Shown here piece by piece: positions 1 through 12,510 of a stretch of DNA of 64,000 nt. Source of the DNA: Gaertneriomyces semiglobifer (Eukaryota > Chytridiomycota > Chytridiomycetes > Spizellomycetales > Spizellomycetaceae). How positions within the stretch are numbered: the stretch's first letter is position 1; each line of letters starts with the position of its first letter. The translations under genes and the position numbers were made by a program. Below the pieces are notes generated by a model, which was not told where the DNA came from, did no database searches, and was given only the letters and a program-made list of their open reading frames with translations. The stretch covers positions 62,001 to 126,000 of the forward strand of contig JAHLKF010000026.1 of assembly GCA_025558075.1 (NCBI GenBank), read 5' to 3'.

Positions 1-207
1 GTTATAATGCGTCTTAACACAATAGTTGTACTGAATACCCATACGCATGAATATATTGGCTCCCATGCAATCAGTGTAAGCCCGTACATATTTTATTAGT
101 GAGCATCAGCCGCTTAGTGGAATTTCCCGATCGAACGCGAACGGTTAGACCTACTTTCAGCTGTAAAAGTTCGGCTTCTTGCACACAATCTTCTGATATC
201 CAACGGG

Positions 208-3200
208 ATGTCCAATCCCCCAGCACCATCGTGGCTACAGCGTCTCTTTGAGTCAGAATTTTTCGACCTACGCCTTGCCCTTTCATACCTACATCGTTAC
301 CCGGACACCATTGGCATACAGCATTACATTTGCTCAAGACTTGATGACTTTGATGAGGCGGAGAACGAATTTTATCTCCCGCAGATATGCCACCTGCTTG
401 TCAGCAATCCCAGCGAAAGTGTGGCGCTTGAGGAGTGGCTTTTGACGAAGTGCCAAGAAGATTCCGGGCATTTCGCTATTCTGGTGAGTAGTCCGATCCA
501 TACAACATGAAAATGCCTTGCAATCTGGAAGGGAAGCCGATCCTCATGGCTTTGGCTTTAGTAGACTCTGTGGTTCCTGCAATCACATTTAAGCGATCTG
601 CGACGGACACCCAATTCGGAAGCATCCCGTCTGTGCCAGAGAGTCTTCCACAAGTGCCAGGCAACAGTTTTCAGTGACAAGCCCCGTAGTGCACAACGAG
701 AAACTGACTATTGGTCAACAAGGAAGGAGGCAACAGCGGAGCCAACTAGGAAATCATGGAAAGATATTCTTTTAAATCGGCGTGGAAAGTTAAGGGAAAA
801 TGTGAAGCCAGCCGTCGTTGGGATCGGGGCAGTGCTGGCTGCTGGGGTGTGTCCCGCAGTGGTCGATAATGCAGGTGGAATGATCATCAGCCAAGGCAGA
901 AGATGGAAGTCCATACAGCGAGAGGTGGATGGTCTTGAGCCGCCACTAACCCCAACATCCGCCGGCACGGGATTGAGACGAAGCGAGAGTATGAGAGATA
1001 GAAGGCGGCACTCGGCAGATGGTGCGCGGCTCGTGGCGCGAATTCCCACGGGATCCGCCAGCCCTGATGAGTTATCGCGTGGGGGCGCCTTTAGTTTTCG
1101 ACGTTACGTGGCAAAAACGACTGTGAACCACCGGTTTTCGCTTTCTCGAGGGTCACTGAGTGCATCTTCCGATTCTTTACCTGCGCGGCTCTCAAGCTCT
1201 AGCAACGATGCGTCCATTGACGGACTGCATGAGCATCAAGCGCATCTTCGATCATCTCATTACTTCCATGCCGAGTTACAGTTCATGATGACTTTGGTCG
1301 AAATATCGGATCGATTACGGACGGTCCCTAAAGATGCGCGGCAAAGTACATTGATCGCAGAGCTCGCATTGCTAAATCACAATTTGCCGGCAAACGTCTG
1401 TGTACCGCTGTGGTGCCGTGCAATTGACCACAAGCACCATAGGGTTGCCAGAATCAGTCCTGCCGATGCGGTGGTTTTGAATTCAGCGGATCGAGTCCCG
1501 TTCTTAATTTATATGGAAGTACTGGAAGATAAGGAGCAAACGGGAGAAGACACACGGATAGTGGAACACAATGCTCCGCCTGCAGAAAAACGTGACGACG
1601 ACGTATTCGTGACACCGGACTCGACCGATACTGAGAGCGAACAGGACGTGGACCCCGTGGCTGAGCCACAAGGGACCTTGTTGAGTCTATCTCCTCGTGT
1701 AAAACAGGATCAAGAAGATGTCGGAAGCAATGAATCACTTGATGGCTCTGGTGAGGAAACCTTTTCATTCAATTTGGCAGCAAACTCTTACACTTTCCGA
1801 TAGATGGGGGCCGGCGTGAGTCCGAGTCGATGGTGGATTATCATCGCCGATTGATGATACGGCGGAAATCTGCCGTCTCACTTAAATCACAGTTCCTGGC
1901 GTCTTCCCCAGACGCATCGCAGATGGGCCTCCCACCAGATTTACCCCAGGACTCGCGCAGTTCCAACGCGGTGGAGGAGTTTTCCGAACGTATGAGAACA
2001 GCTGCAGTCATGCTTGCCCAGTTATACCAACAGCAACAACGAGAGCTAGTCACACTCCAAGATGTATCTACGGCGCCTAACCTCCCGCATTCGCCCGTTG
2101 TAGTTGGCGCAGGGGGTTTGCCCGCGCATATGGCGCGATTAACGGTGGTACCTCCATTGCCGGCCGACAGTTCGGCGAACCAAGCGTCGCCGTCAGTAGT
2201 AAATGCTCCAGTGGTCTCCAAAGACAGACGCAACTACCAAAGACTGAAAAACGATTTTGAGCAGATTCGGAATCGGCTTATAAAAGAAATGGTTACCCTA
2301 GAGGATCAGCGGATCAAAGCGTTGGCGCAGCAAATGAAACAGAATCGGGAGGATTCAATTGCAGTGAGTACTCCAGATGAAGTTTTACCAGCAAATGAAG
2401 AGGAATTGCAGAAACAATGCCGAGAACGGAACAAGGACGATCCCAGCGGTGAGTCGTAGTCTCTGGTACTCTACTCGTAGTGCCAATAGTCACATATCGT
2501 TACGTTAGCTGCGGTCTTTCGCGAGACTTGGGACGCCAAGGTGGAACGCATTCGTGCATCGTCACCATTTGGGAAAGATCCAAGGTGGCGCCTCCTGTCT
2601 ATGATAGTCAAATCGGGTGCCGATTTACGACAGGAGCAGCTGGCGTTGCAGTTGATCAAGGAATTGGAGAGAATTTGGAGGCAAGCTGGAGTCCCTGTTT
2701 GGGTTTGTTGGTACGCCCACTTCAACAATACGTTGTTCGGGATTACCATTGATAACTCTTTCCCAGCTTCCGAATATTGATCACTTCCGAGCAATCTGGC
2801 ATAGTTGAGACAATTCGCGACGCCATTTCTGTTCATTCCGTGAAGAAGGACGGATATGCCCAAAATCTGAATGAAACCGGACTGCCATTCACATTATACG
2901 ATTATTTCGTCAGGGTATGTTATGTCTAGTCCAAAAAGACTTCGTGCAGCACGCTAAGATGAGCACTAGGAATTTGGCCACCCTGGGAGCACCCGCTTTC
3001 TTCAAGCACAGGACAACTTTATGCGTAGTCTGGCCGCATATTCTGTCATCTGCTATCTGCTACAGATCAAAGATCGGCATAATGGCAATATCCTGGTGGA
3101 TATTCAGGGTCACATTATTCACATTGACTTTGGCTTCATGCTGTCAAATAGCCCTGGCTCTGTAGGCTTTGAACTCGCACCGTTCAAGTTCCCTCAGGAA

Positions 3201-3735
3201 TATGTGGACATTCTGGGAGGCATCGGAAGCGACAAGTTCAAAGAGTTCCGAGCTCTGTGCAAGGAAGCATTTATTGCGCTCAGAAAGAATGCGCACGAGA
3301 TTGTGGATCTGGTGAAGATCATGGAGCATGGATCAAGTCTACCTTGCTTTACTGGACAAACGCAGAAGCCACAAAATATGCCAACAAGCGGACCAGTAGG
3401 GAATGGACGTGCTTTTCTGAGTGTTATGGGTAGTGAACTAGACATGCCTACGGCAGCTGAGCAGCAAGATGCTACGTCCAGCCCGACATCCACAACGCAT
3501 GCCAAGCAGCAACAGTACCCCGTCGCTTCTGCTTTGAAAGACAGATTTCATTTACCGTTGACGGAACCGCAGGTGGGAGAGCTGATGGATACTCTCATTG
3601 ATCGGAGCATAAATAGTGCCTATACCCGGCTATACGATTCGTTTCAGGTACGCTGGTTTGTTATGTACGATTTGGGTGTTCTCAGTGATTGATATGTTTC
3701 GTCGGGTGCAGTATTATGCGAACGGCATTCTCTGA
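208..3735 (+). CDS. PIK1: Phosphatidylinositol 4-kinase, PIK1/PI4K-beta type
   Basis: Makes phosphatidylinositol 4-phosphate; in this family the enzyme works mainly at the Golgi (and nucleus in yeast). Seven exons fit in phase: 208-483, 565-1750, 1804-2448, 2509-2710, 2767-2914, 2970-3647 and 3712-3735, giving 1052 aa. The N-terminus carries the helical lipid-kinase-unique region (LSYLHRYPDTIGIQHYICSR). A long low-complexity middle follows, then the kinase from about residue 700 (SAAVFRETWDAKVERIR, SGADLRQEQLALQLIKE). The catalytic loop KDRHNGN is near residue 855, the DFG element IHIDFGF about 15 residues on, and the protein ends QYYANGIL. Introns are 53-81 nt. The start is the first ATG with family-like sequence right after it. 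The family call is firm; the exon joins are by-eye inference, each supported by phase and homology on both sides. Confidence 0.93.
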
Positions 3736-4232
3736 TGGATGGGTGATCTTATGGGTCGTATTAGATGTGAAGTTTAACAAAATGCATAGTGGCATATCTA
3801 TTCCCAAAGATCGTTGAGAAGGGTGTTCGCACCCTAACCATCCATTAAGTCCCTTCTCGTCATTAAATGTATCAGTAAGTGGATAATGTTGGGATGATGG
3901 GTCCAAACAGATGGGGTCAAAGACTTAAAAAAACCAACATTCTACTGCTGTTCTGTCTCTAGCGTTGCCGTTCTCCTCTTCCAACCTCCTTAAGCTTATG
4001 CCTACCCTAATAACGAACATGAAGAGTCTAATGAACGGGTTCGGACTTGATACGCGCGTCGGAGATTACCGAGTGTGCGGAGCGTGCGGCGGAGTTGCGC
4101 AGCGTGACTGTGCATTTTTGCGGGATTATTGCGGTTGGTCACTTGGCAACCTAGCCCAAAAGTATATAAGGTAAGCGCTGGGCAGAAATCCCTCAGACGC
4201 GAGCGAACAAAACAAATAGTCGCCTGTTAAAA
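3736..4232 (+). promoter_or_regulatory. Intergenic region with TATA-like box before the ferric reductase gene
   Basis: This gap holds no convincing gene. A TATA-like element (AGTATATAAGG, about 4160-4170) lies about 65 bp before the ATG of the downstream reductase, a plausible distance for a core promoter. The rest is AT-rich with stop codons in all frames. Confidence 0.4.
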
Positions 4233-6198
4233 ATGGAGGTCATCTACACGGATACTAAAGATTCTTCTCTGGCGGCAGTGAAACTGTCAAGCACCACCGG
4301 CAATGACAGCAATGTTTCTCGCAGGCTCTCTGCGGGGCGGAACTGTCGGCCGCTGGCAAAGGCAGAGCTCATTAGTATGGTAGTTGGGTTGGGGTTTTTC
4401 CCTTTTGGCTATCTGCTAGCACTGTACATGATGGAACTTCCTTGCTATATCGACTACTGTGTGGAAGCCGAGTCGGACATCAAAAGAGGCCAGCAGATAT
4501 CTCACCACGTTTTCTATGCGTGGATGTTGTTGTTAGCTTTCGCCGTCTACGTGGTACGTGGTTTTGGTTGAGACATAAAACGCGGGAACAAAGGCAATAA
4601 TCGAATTTATCCTGTTTAGTCGAGACGGAAGCCCGCGCTTCGTCGGTTTCTGCATCAGCCCATGTCTCTGCCTTGGAATAATGCGGTTGCTTTACGTATC
4701 ACCAACGGCGAAGGCCTGTTTTACGGTTATCTTATGAGCCTAGTTGCTTTCAACTTCGGATTCTGGTGGCCTATTTATTGGTCCCATGGTAGTTCGCACG
4801 CTCCAGAGCGGTTCAAAAGCTATTTTACAGCGCAGCTTACTGGACGTCTCCTGGATTTTCCCATGGGCTTGGTTATTCTCGGCGCTTCCAAGAATACGTT
4901 CTTTCAAACTCTTTTGGGGGTTTCTTTCGACTCCACTCTGCGTGCCCATCGTTGGATAGGGTATTGGATTTGGTGGATGACATGGACACACACAGGGGCT
5001 TATCTCTGGAGTATCGCTGTTGACCCTACGCGCTCCATGGTCAGTCGCCTATTCAATGTACCAGAGGATAGAACTAGAGCTAAAGGCAAAGATCACTCGG
5101 AATGGGGTGTGGGAAAGTAAGTTACAATGTGCCTCCGCTTGCCGCAGCAATTCTGTGTATTTGCCGCATGCATCTCACAAAGTTCTCTCTTACAGTTGGC
5201 TTGTACCCTTGGGCCTCCTTGGCCTTGTCTTTTTAACACCTGTCTTTTTCACATCCCTTAACTACGTGCGTCGGCGCTGGTTCAACGTCTTCTACTTTAC
5301 GCACTTCTTGGTGTTCCCCTTTCTAATCTTCGCTTGGCTGCACGCTACCACGGACTTCTACTACATGATTCCCGGCTTGGGCATGTATTTCGTCGATGCC
5401 TTCTTGCGGTACCGTGCCTTTAAAACTCCCTATAAAGTGGCCAAGGCGGCGTACGATGGGGAGACGGGCTATGTGCGTGTCGACTTGGATCTGGCTGAGC
5501 CGTTGCACTACCGCGGAGGGCAATACATCTTCGTATGCTTCCCTGACCTTGCCAAACACGAATGGCACCCTTACAGTTTGATCTCAACCCCTGGTGCCGT
5601 AGTTCATGCGATCCTCTTGGATCCGACTGACAAAAGGCCAAGTGAGTGGACGCGTCTTGTCGGCGACCGCCTACTCAAAGGAGACACGGAAAGCACAAGA
5701 GTATGCATTGAAGGTCCCTTTGGAAAACCAGCATTCCGGGTGTCCGAACAAGAAGTCATTGTTTGCTTTGTGGCCGGTACCGGTCTTGCGCCTGCACTAG
5801 GAATAGCCCGCGAAGCTTGGTACTCGACGGGTCATCGACGAGTAATTATTCACTGGTCAGTACGACAATCAGGTCTGTCTGCACAAACAGCGAGCAGTTT
5901 ACTTTGTGAGCTGGCAGGAGAGTGCCCCAACGTGTCCTTCGTCCTGTATCAAACTGCGCACGCAGTTATACCCGCCGATGAAGAGAGCGCAATCTCTGCT
6001 GCCACTGGCCGAGTGGACTTTTCCCACGCACTTGATAGGGCCGTTGATGAACGGACGAGCACCGGTGCAACCAGAGTCGGTGTGTTTATATGTGGTGGTG
6101 CTGCGTTTACGAAGGATGCGAGATCTGCGAGTGTGATATTCGCTCGGCGAAAGAGCGGCGTGCTAGTAGAAATACAAGAAGAAACGTTTGAGTTTTAA
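4233..6198 (+). CDS. Ferric reductase / NADPH oxidase-family transmembrane flavocytochrome
   Basis: Predicted membrane flavocytochrome that passes electrons from NAD(P)H via FAD and two hemes across a membrane; ferric reduction is the likeliest role. Exons 4233-4553, 4620-5116 and 5196-6198 join in phase to 606 aa. The membrane domain has two helices with paired histidines 13-14 residues apart (AHRWIGYWIWWMTWTH and THFLVFPFLIFAWLH), the usual bis-heme ligands. The FAD motif is HPYSLIS and the nucleotide-binding glycine motif is AGTGLAPALG. The C-terminal cysteine motif reads CGG where CGP is more common. There is no EF-hand, and the overall look is closer to plant-type FRO reductases than to superoxide-making NOX2, but the substrate cannot be settled from sequence. 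An NRAMP metal transporter lies 10 kb away. Confidence 0.85.
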
Positions 6199-6539
6199 TC
6201 AGCGTTGTTTGGCTGAACCATAAGTTTGTAGCGCGGGTGATGTGCCGGTTTGTGGAAATAACATTGAATTTGCAAAGCGTGGTGGCTTTGTCGTATATGT
6301 CGTATAATCGTCTTGTTAATAGCGTTGTTTGCATGTATGGAAGGGGCTTTAACATCAACCATCCGTGTACGTAGCTTCCTGCGAATGACACCCTTAGCAG
6401 CCAAGCCTTTTTTAGAAGGCATGTATAAGTATCCTGGCCCCTTGCGCCCTGCATTTCTGGGTGCAAATCGTAACACCACAACGACAAGGACTTCCGCTTG
6501 CTGAACGGAGGCCTCAGTGTCTGACGACTGCATACATAA
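6199..6539. other. Intergenic, nothing recognised
   Basis: This stretch lies between the ferric reductase stop and the next predicted start. No ORF, repeat or RNA gene in it could be supported. Confidence 0.4.
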
Positions 6540-8562
6540 ATGCCTTCGGTTGCTATTCGTGCGGCAACTGCAGCTACCACTACCAAAAGAGATCGTCGCA
6601 TCCAACGCACCAGTTGCGAATATCTAGATGTCAGTACGGAGGATGATAAAACCGACGTCTACATCACCGACCAGGCGGCGTTCAGCGCCTTTGTCCGTCG
6701 CAATGGCGTGTCCTTTGTGAACTATCAAGATACGGGCGATGAATGGGACCTGATCATAAGTGGGAACGATGAGGTACGGGTGAGAAAGTATCGTTCATGC
6801 TATTCATACGGAAGAAGGACGTTTGCTAAATCTACTATGGGATAGAGGTGCGTGGGACGGATACAAGCCCACTCTGCGCAATTTATGCTCCTGAACTGGT
6901 TGTACGTTCTTGATGAACTAACCTCATCGGCTCACCCGAATGTGAGGAAGATCCGAATCGGTTGCCGGCACTCGCTGGCTTTCAAGTTGTCTAAGCTGTT
7001 AATGGACAAAATATCGAGTGTCCGCGAAGGTGCCCCATGTTGCTGGCCTGAATTCTACTCCTTCTTCGACGAAGCGACGCTAGCCGGCGAACTACCTGCC
7101 ATCAGGGAATGTCACGGCGAACCAAAACTGTGGCATGTCATCCGAGATGATGCAGGTTCGGATCGTGTGGACGCACTTTGCCACGTTCCGAGCACCAACT
7201 CCCACAAGTATTCGCCCGAATATGTGAACATCCTTGATAATCGTATCCGGTTGCGAGACTTGCTGTCACTATACTACTGCACCTATCACGCCAAAAGAGA
7301 CGCACTCCCTCTTCCACCAATCGGCAGCCAATTGAGGGGCTGTCTACGCCGTGCGATGGTTCAAAAATTGTGTCATACATTGACCAACGGCACTGGTCAC
7401 GGAGAGCACTTACTACGTGCTTTACAATGGATATTCTCATTATTGGGAATGGGACCGGAAGAAGACATCGTGAGAAAGTGTCGTTCAGGCACGGATTCAG
7501 CCTTCTCAAGAACTTCTAGTGTCCCTGGCAATCTCGACAGTGGCGTTTACCTAATTGGGGAGACGATGGGGGCTCCAACACCACTGAGTCTGGCATCAGC
7601 TGAGTTTTCATCAGTTCATGTTCGGCAAAGCATTCATCAATCGCAAGACCCACATCAGATATACGGCTTGTGTTCTGATCCGAGTGACTTGGCTGAGCAC
7701 CTAGACAGGTAGGTACAAAAGTCGCATACTGAGAACAGGATACCTTATTAGCACTTTGTTAACCAAAACCATGATAGGGATTTGGGTCGTGACCAAGTAA
7801 GTCTTGTCGAGCAGAATATTGCAACGCGACCGATTGACACCCAGACGCTACAACGAGCCATTGGAGGGAACGTGATTCCTGACGAGCCGGCCCATATTCC
7901 CGGAAGCGCATCTCATTGCGAAGTATCACTGCCAACGGAACAGATCGAACAACGCATTTACCAGTCACATACCAATTCAACTGGAGAATACCAAGTCTTT
8001 GGGCAAGAAGTCCAACAAAACATTCCACGCACGCCAATACCTCCATTCCCGCTGTTTCATCGCAGCCACGTAGTCATCTATCACTGGGAAAACGGTGAGA
8101 AACATAATCAGTATTTTCGCGCATATGGTCCTTGGGGGGAGGTCAGTGAATTGATAACACCTTGACAAAAGTCGAGTCCGAAGGTCACTGATGACTGGTC
8201 TCTTCCAGGCGGTCAACGGCCCTTCTCCGACCCCATTTCCGGAGCTCCACACAAGATATGCGGCTAACACTTGGCGTCTTGACCAACGGCCACCGCAACG
8301 GACTCGGCACCAGTGTTCTCGCACAACGCCCTGCCCTTGTCAGTTCGATAATGAGACGCCAAATGTAAAATTCGATTCTGAAATCGGCCTGTGTACCCGA
8401 AGCAGCGCTCCACAAATGTACGCCATGTACATACGCAGTCTTGAGGGGAATGTGGTGATGGGAACGTGGAGAAAGAGGCCACTGGACGCCCACCTTGACC
8501 ACAAGATGTTCATGGAAAGTTGGGGAAAGTGGATAGAAGAGGTCTTCGGGGATGCTTGGTGA
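6540..8562 (+). CDS. Uncharacterised 604-aa protein
   Basis: Function not recognised. Four exons join in phase (6540-6773, 6846-7708, 7778-8141, 8209-8562), each with a GT-AG intron of 67-72 nt, which argues for a real gene. The N-terminal half looks globular (residues about 30-220; for example AAFSAFVRRNGVSFVNYQDT and FMLLNWLYVLDELTSS). The middle is polar and probably disordered, and the C-terminal 200 residues again look folded (PPFPLFHRSHVVIYHWENGE, YAMYIRSLEGNVVMGTWRKR, ending WGKWIEEVFGDAW). There is no signal peptide, membrane segment or familiar catalytic motif. The start is the first ATG upstream in the open frame. It may be lineage-specific. Confidence 0.6.
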
Positions 8563-8902
8563 ACAGCCTCTCGGAAATACCACGTGAAGCATATCCATAC
8601 AAGTTCATTTTCTCCAAAGTTATCACATACTTGTACGCATGAACCTGGAGTGTATATATCTATACAAACAAGACGGAAGCATTCACACTGGAAGCGCCCA
8701 TCTCCAAGTACCACATGAGTTTCAACCAGCAACTGTTGAACACTTAAGCAACGTTTTGCACTGCATGTAGTGTTCAGCTATTGTACACTATCTACTTATC
8801 TTTCATTCCTGCAAGTCGACGATACTAACATGGTAATTCTAGTTCAAAGTCACACTACCGTGGATTTCACTGGCCTAGTTGACTGGTCTATTAAGATTGT
8901 CC

Positions 8903-11900
8903 CTAAAGAAATGACGCGAGAATTAATGCCAGTAGGAAGATTTTACAGGATGAAATGCCCACTGACCAATCACCATCGCCATTATTGCATGATAACAAAT
9001 CCGCCATCTTATCCAAAGTCCTTTTCGTACTCTCCTGGCCGACAATTCATGTTACTTCGTTCTGTTTTTCTCATGTTAAAGTCATTTCCAGACATACCGC
9101 GGTGGGACCAATAACCTCCATGGCTTTCTTCATATTTCGCTTTATTTCATTCTCAACTTCATCCACTTGCCCTACTAACTCTTTGACAAGATCAAGCGCT
9201 TGCTTGGAAGCGTTTGTGATAAACACAGCCTCCTTCTGTCCAAGGCTGGCGATCGATTCTTGCGCGAGCTGAGAGATGCGAAGAGACTGTCGCCGTAATC
9301 GCGAAGTGTAGACCTAGGCAAGAAAACAAGTACCGTAGTAAGCGACAGTCGGATGTTGCACGAAACTGTTCATCGGGTTGCCACCTGCCCAATATTTGTG
9401 AACAAGGTTTCGATTTCCCTCAACGTAGGGTCGACCTCAAGCAGCTCTTCACGTATCTTCATCGTGATTGAAGGTTTGAAGCCATTTTGCTTCTTGCTTG
9501 TCAAGCTTGCCAGCGAGGCCGCACCTACAGGGCGTTGCCTTTGCTCTACAGGAGATTCAACAACAAAAGTTGGGCCTTCATCCACCTCGCTATCGTCACT
9601 CGAAAGGTTTACATCGTTGACCGTTGACCCTAACAACCTGAGCAGCTTGCTCTTAATGCCAGGCACGCTTAGCATATTGCTGAGGTTATCGTCTCCATCA
9701 CGGCTATTCAAAGCACCCAAAGCGGAACTTAGCACATCTTCTTGTTCCGTGTCTTTCCGAACTCGTTTCTTTGCTGGCCCTTTGTGCAATGAAGCAGGAG
9801 TCTTATACGGCATACTTTCCACACAGCTGCTGCGGTCATCATCGCATTTCTTGCGCTTTCCGGCGGTGAACAGCTGTGGGTTGGTATTAAACAATACCCT
9901 CGGCGCTGCATCTTCGTTGAAAGCATTAAACCGAGTTGTGACACTTGACGCTGAAGGTTGGTTCAATTCTGTCTGATCTTTTGGCGATAGATCTATTTCA
10001 TACGCTTGAGGTTGGTAACTAACTGCAAAGTGCGTGACTAATACCATACGATACACTTACAGGGACCTTTTTGAGTTTTCATATTGGCTCGGAGGATTGT
10101 GCCGTTTGTACTTTGTTTGTTTACCTTCGTCTTTTCCCTGACGGGAGTTCTCCCCTTTCGTGCTGAATCCATATTTTTGAAAGGCTGTAGAATCGAATTA
10201 ACAGTGATGAAACTCTAGTGGTTCTGCTTGTTCTCAGCTCACCTCTAGATTCAACGAATCATCAATAGCTGAGAACCCAAGATGTTTGACATCAGTATGT
10301 TTTTTAGGCTCCGAGACATGCATGCGTTGGGTCGTCGTAACGGACTGTACATTAAGTGGCCCAGTCTCCCGCTCTTCGCCAGTTTTGTTCCGGGCATGCT
10401 TTGCTTTCCTGCCAGCTTTCCCTACATGTCTTCCTTTGCCCGGCCTGACTAAAAAGGGGTTGTCATCGCTGCCAACGTAGGAATCATCGTCATCGTCTTC
10501 TTCTTCCTGTTCTTCTTCCTCTTCTGTGAACTCGGATACTGAACAGATGGAACGGTCCGGCTCCGACGAAACTACCTCTTGTCCCCTTCGTAGATTTCTG
10601 ATGGGAGCATCATTTTGGCCACGGTCAGTTTCGCACTCTATACCATCGCCGCGGCTGGAAGCCGCGTCCACTACTTCAATGGGACTTTCATGTGTCTCAC
10701 TGTCTGGCTGGACAGGTTCCGCGTCGTCAAACCATCCTATCACTTCCTGGCTCTCCGTTCTGGCAGGCAGAGGCTTGCTCATCGGCACCGACATCTTCAA
10801 CATCTTGGTTTGAGGTACCTTATGATGATCAAAAATAGCAGAGAGGCGGGAGTCGAAAGTGGGAATTGGTTCTTCCGCGGGCAGAAAGAGTATGAGTGTT
10901 TGTGTACTACATGAAATGGCGTCTTGGGACCCTTGTGGTGAGGCGAGAGTGATTGGATCGTTGAGGGTTAAGTAGAGCTCCAGACCATCTAATTGGAGTG
11001 GAGAGTTAACATCACTGCCAGGTGGGCACTCATGGCCTGTGTATCACGTAGAGTTCACCTGGTAGTCTTTCGGTGCGCCATTGTTGGATTTTATCATACG
11101 TGATCTCAATAGTTAAAATTCCTTCATCCTGCGCTGGTCTTAGTAGGGTGAAAAATGCCGGACGATGCGTTACACATACCCCCTCCATGGCTGCTGAGGC
11201 CGAGATGCAGATGTGACTGAAGTCCAGCCAGAACAGCTCGGATTGCATGGGTGGCTGGAGCTGATGAAAGGGCGTTGATTAGGGCCACATAAATGGGCAA
11301 CGCATTTGTGTACTGTTCACCTGCAACAGGCTTTCGTGGCCATCTAGAACGCACTTGAAGCTTCTGACAGGGAACGATCTTGGGAACGTCTTCACACCGT
11401 CGTTATGCGCATTGATGGAGTTCAACAGGGCCCTGGCGTCTTCGTGAAACATGTCTCCACGGATGTCTGCAAACTTTTGGCCAAGCGCGATACTGTCGGC
11501 AAAGTGAATACGCTCCACCTTATGTTTGGGACAAAGCCTGAAGAGCACTTCCACAACCTGCAACTGCAACTCGACATCTCCGAGGGTCCGCAGGCCTTTC
11601 CCCAGCTCCTGTAAATGAGCGTGCATAGCAGGATCCTTCAAGACTGCCTTGTTTTCCTTGCTTTGAGTCATCAGAAAATTGAGCGTCTCCGCTGCTTGAC
11701 GTTTGCCCACAATTCCCACGGGTCGCGTCATCAAGCATTCTACGAGGCCTTTGATTGTATGCTTCCCAAGTCTTTCTTTGCTCGTGACTCCGTCAACGGC
11801 CCATTTGCTTATGCAGCTAACAGTGGCTTCCAAAACATTAGCGGACGCTTTACCAGTCCCTCCTCTCATTGTCTCTCCAAGTATTTCTAACAGTCCGGCT

Positions 11901-12202
11901 TGTACAGACTCTTTGAGTGGGTTATGTGATTTCATCCAACGGTCAGCAACGGTAAAGAATGTTTCCAATTCCGGACTCCTTGGAATGCAGAGGGCTGCAG
12001 TGAACCCTTCTCTCAACTTTTTGAGTGGCGCGCTGGAGGTGAGCATGAATAGGCGTAAGTAGCACGGCTAACATGAAAACAATTGAAATAGGAGGTACCT
12101 CAGAGGGCCGAGGCCTCTCCCGGGCTTTTTTGGCGGACCTTTGGCAATCGCCTGGTCCATCCCATGGATGCCCGCCAGTAATTTAGACTTCTTGGGAGGC
12201 AT
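8903..12202 (-). CDS. SYCP2/Red1-like meiotic chromosome axis core protein (predicted)
   Basis: Likely filament core of the meiotic chromosome axis. Inferred exons, high to low: 12202-12099, 12032-11321, 11260-11180, 11128-11100, 11014-10243, 10184-10061, 10022-9385, 9313-9098, 9034-8903 (about 935 aa). Exons 1-2 form a helical ARM-like domain whose end (GDVELQLQVVEVLFRL, then HEDARALLNSIN and VKTFPRSFPVRSF) follows the pattern of the SYCP2 N-terminal domain. Next is a beta-rich segment starting ELFWLDFSH, which matches the FWIDF start of the SYCP2 Spt16M-like domain, and continuing ILTIEITDVNSPLQLDGLEL. A long acidic, basic-patched disordered middle follows (EEEEEQEEEDDDDD). The C-terminus is a coiled coil (LRRQSLRISQLAQESI through VDEVENEIKRNMKKAM). 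One inferred intron (10060-10023) is only 38 nt. If the last intron is not used, the ORF stops at 9071. Family recognition is from memory of the pattern, not from a search. Confidence 0.68.
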
Positions 12203-12510
12203 TTTCGCAATTCTCTTGGAGCGCAAAATCAGCTTTCCGTCCCCGCGACCAATGTTCTATACTCGTTCCCGCCGTGAACAGCATCTCCTTCATCGCCGCC
12301 AACGGGACTGAAATGGCGACAGGACGTTGCCCCAGCGCGTGTGGCAAGTCGCGTGGGAATATCTGGTCGCTATTTGACAGCTTTGTTATCACTAAGTATG
12401 CTTATGTCAGCCAGTGTAGGCTTTTGTCCGAACGCCGCGGGACTTGCTTAGGATCACTTTCCCAACTTCACAGTTGACGGAACCACGTACTAGACGTACA
12501 TCACTGCAAT

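Noticed and set aside
3194..3505. Minus-strand ORF opposite the PIK1 kinase domain
   Set aside because: It is antisense to strongly conserved kinase sequence and has no family resemblance.
4233..6198. Superoxide-generating NADPH oxidase (NoxA/B-like) interpretation
   Set aside because: The heme and FAD motifs are shared, but the N-terminal region and the HPYSLIS/CGG motifs look more like ferric reductases. It is kept only as the broader family name.
9353..9976. 207-aa plus-strand ORF, Ser/Leu-rich
   Set aside because: It is a shadow of the axis-gene exon on the other strand; its composition mirrors the acidic and basic codons of that exon.
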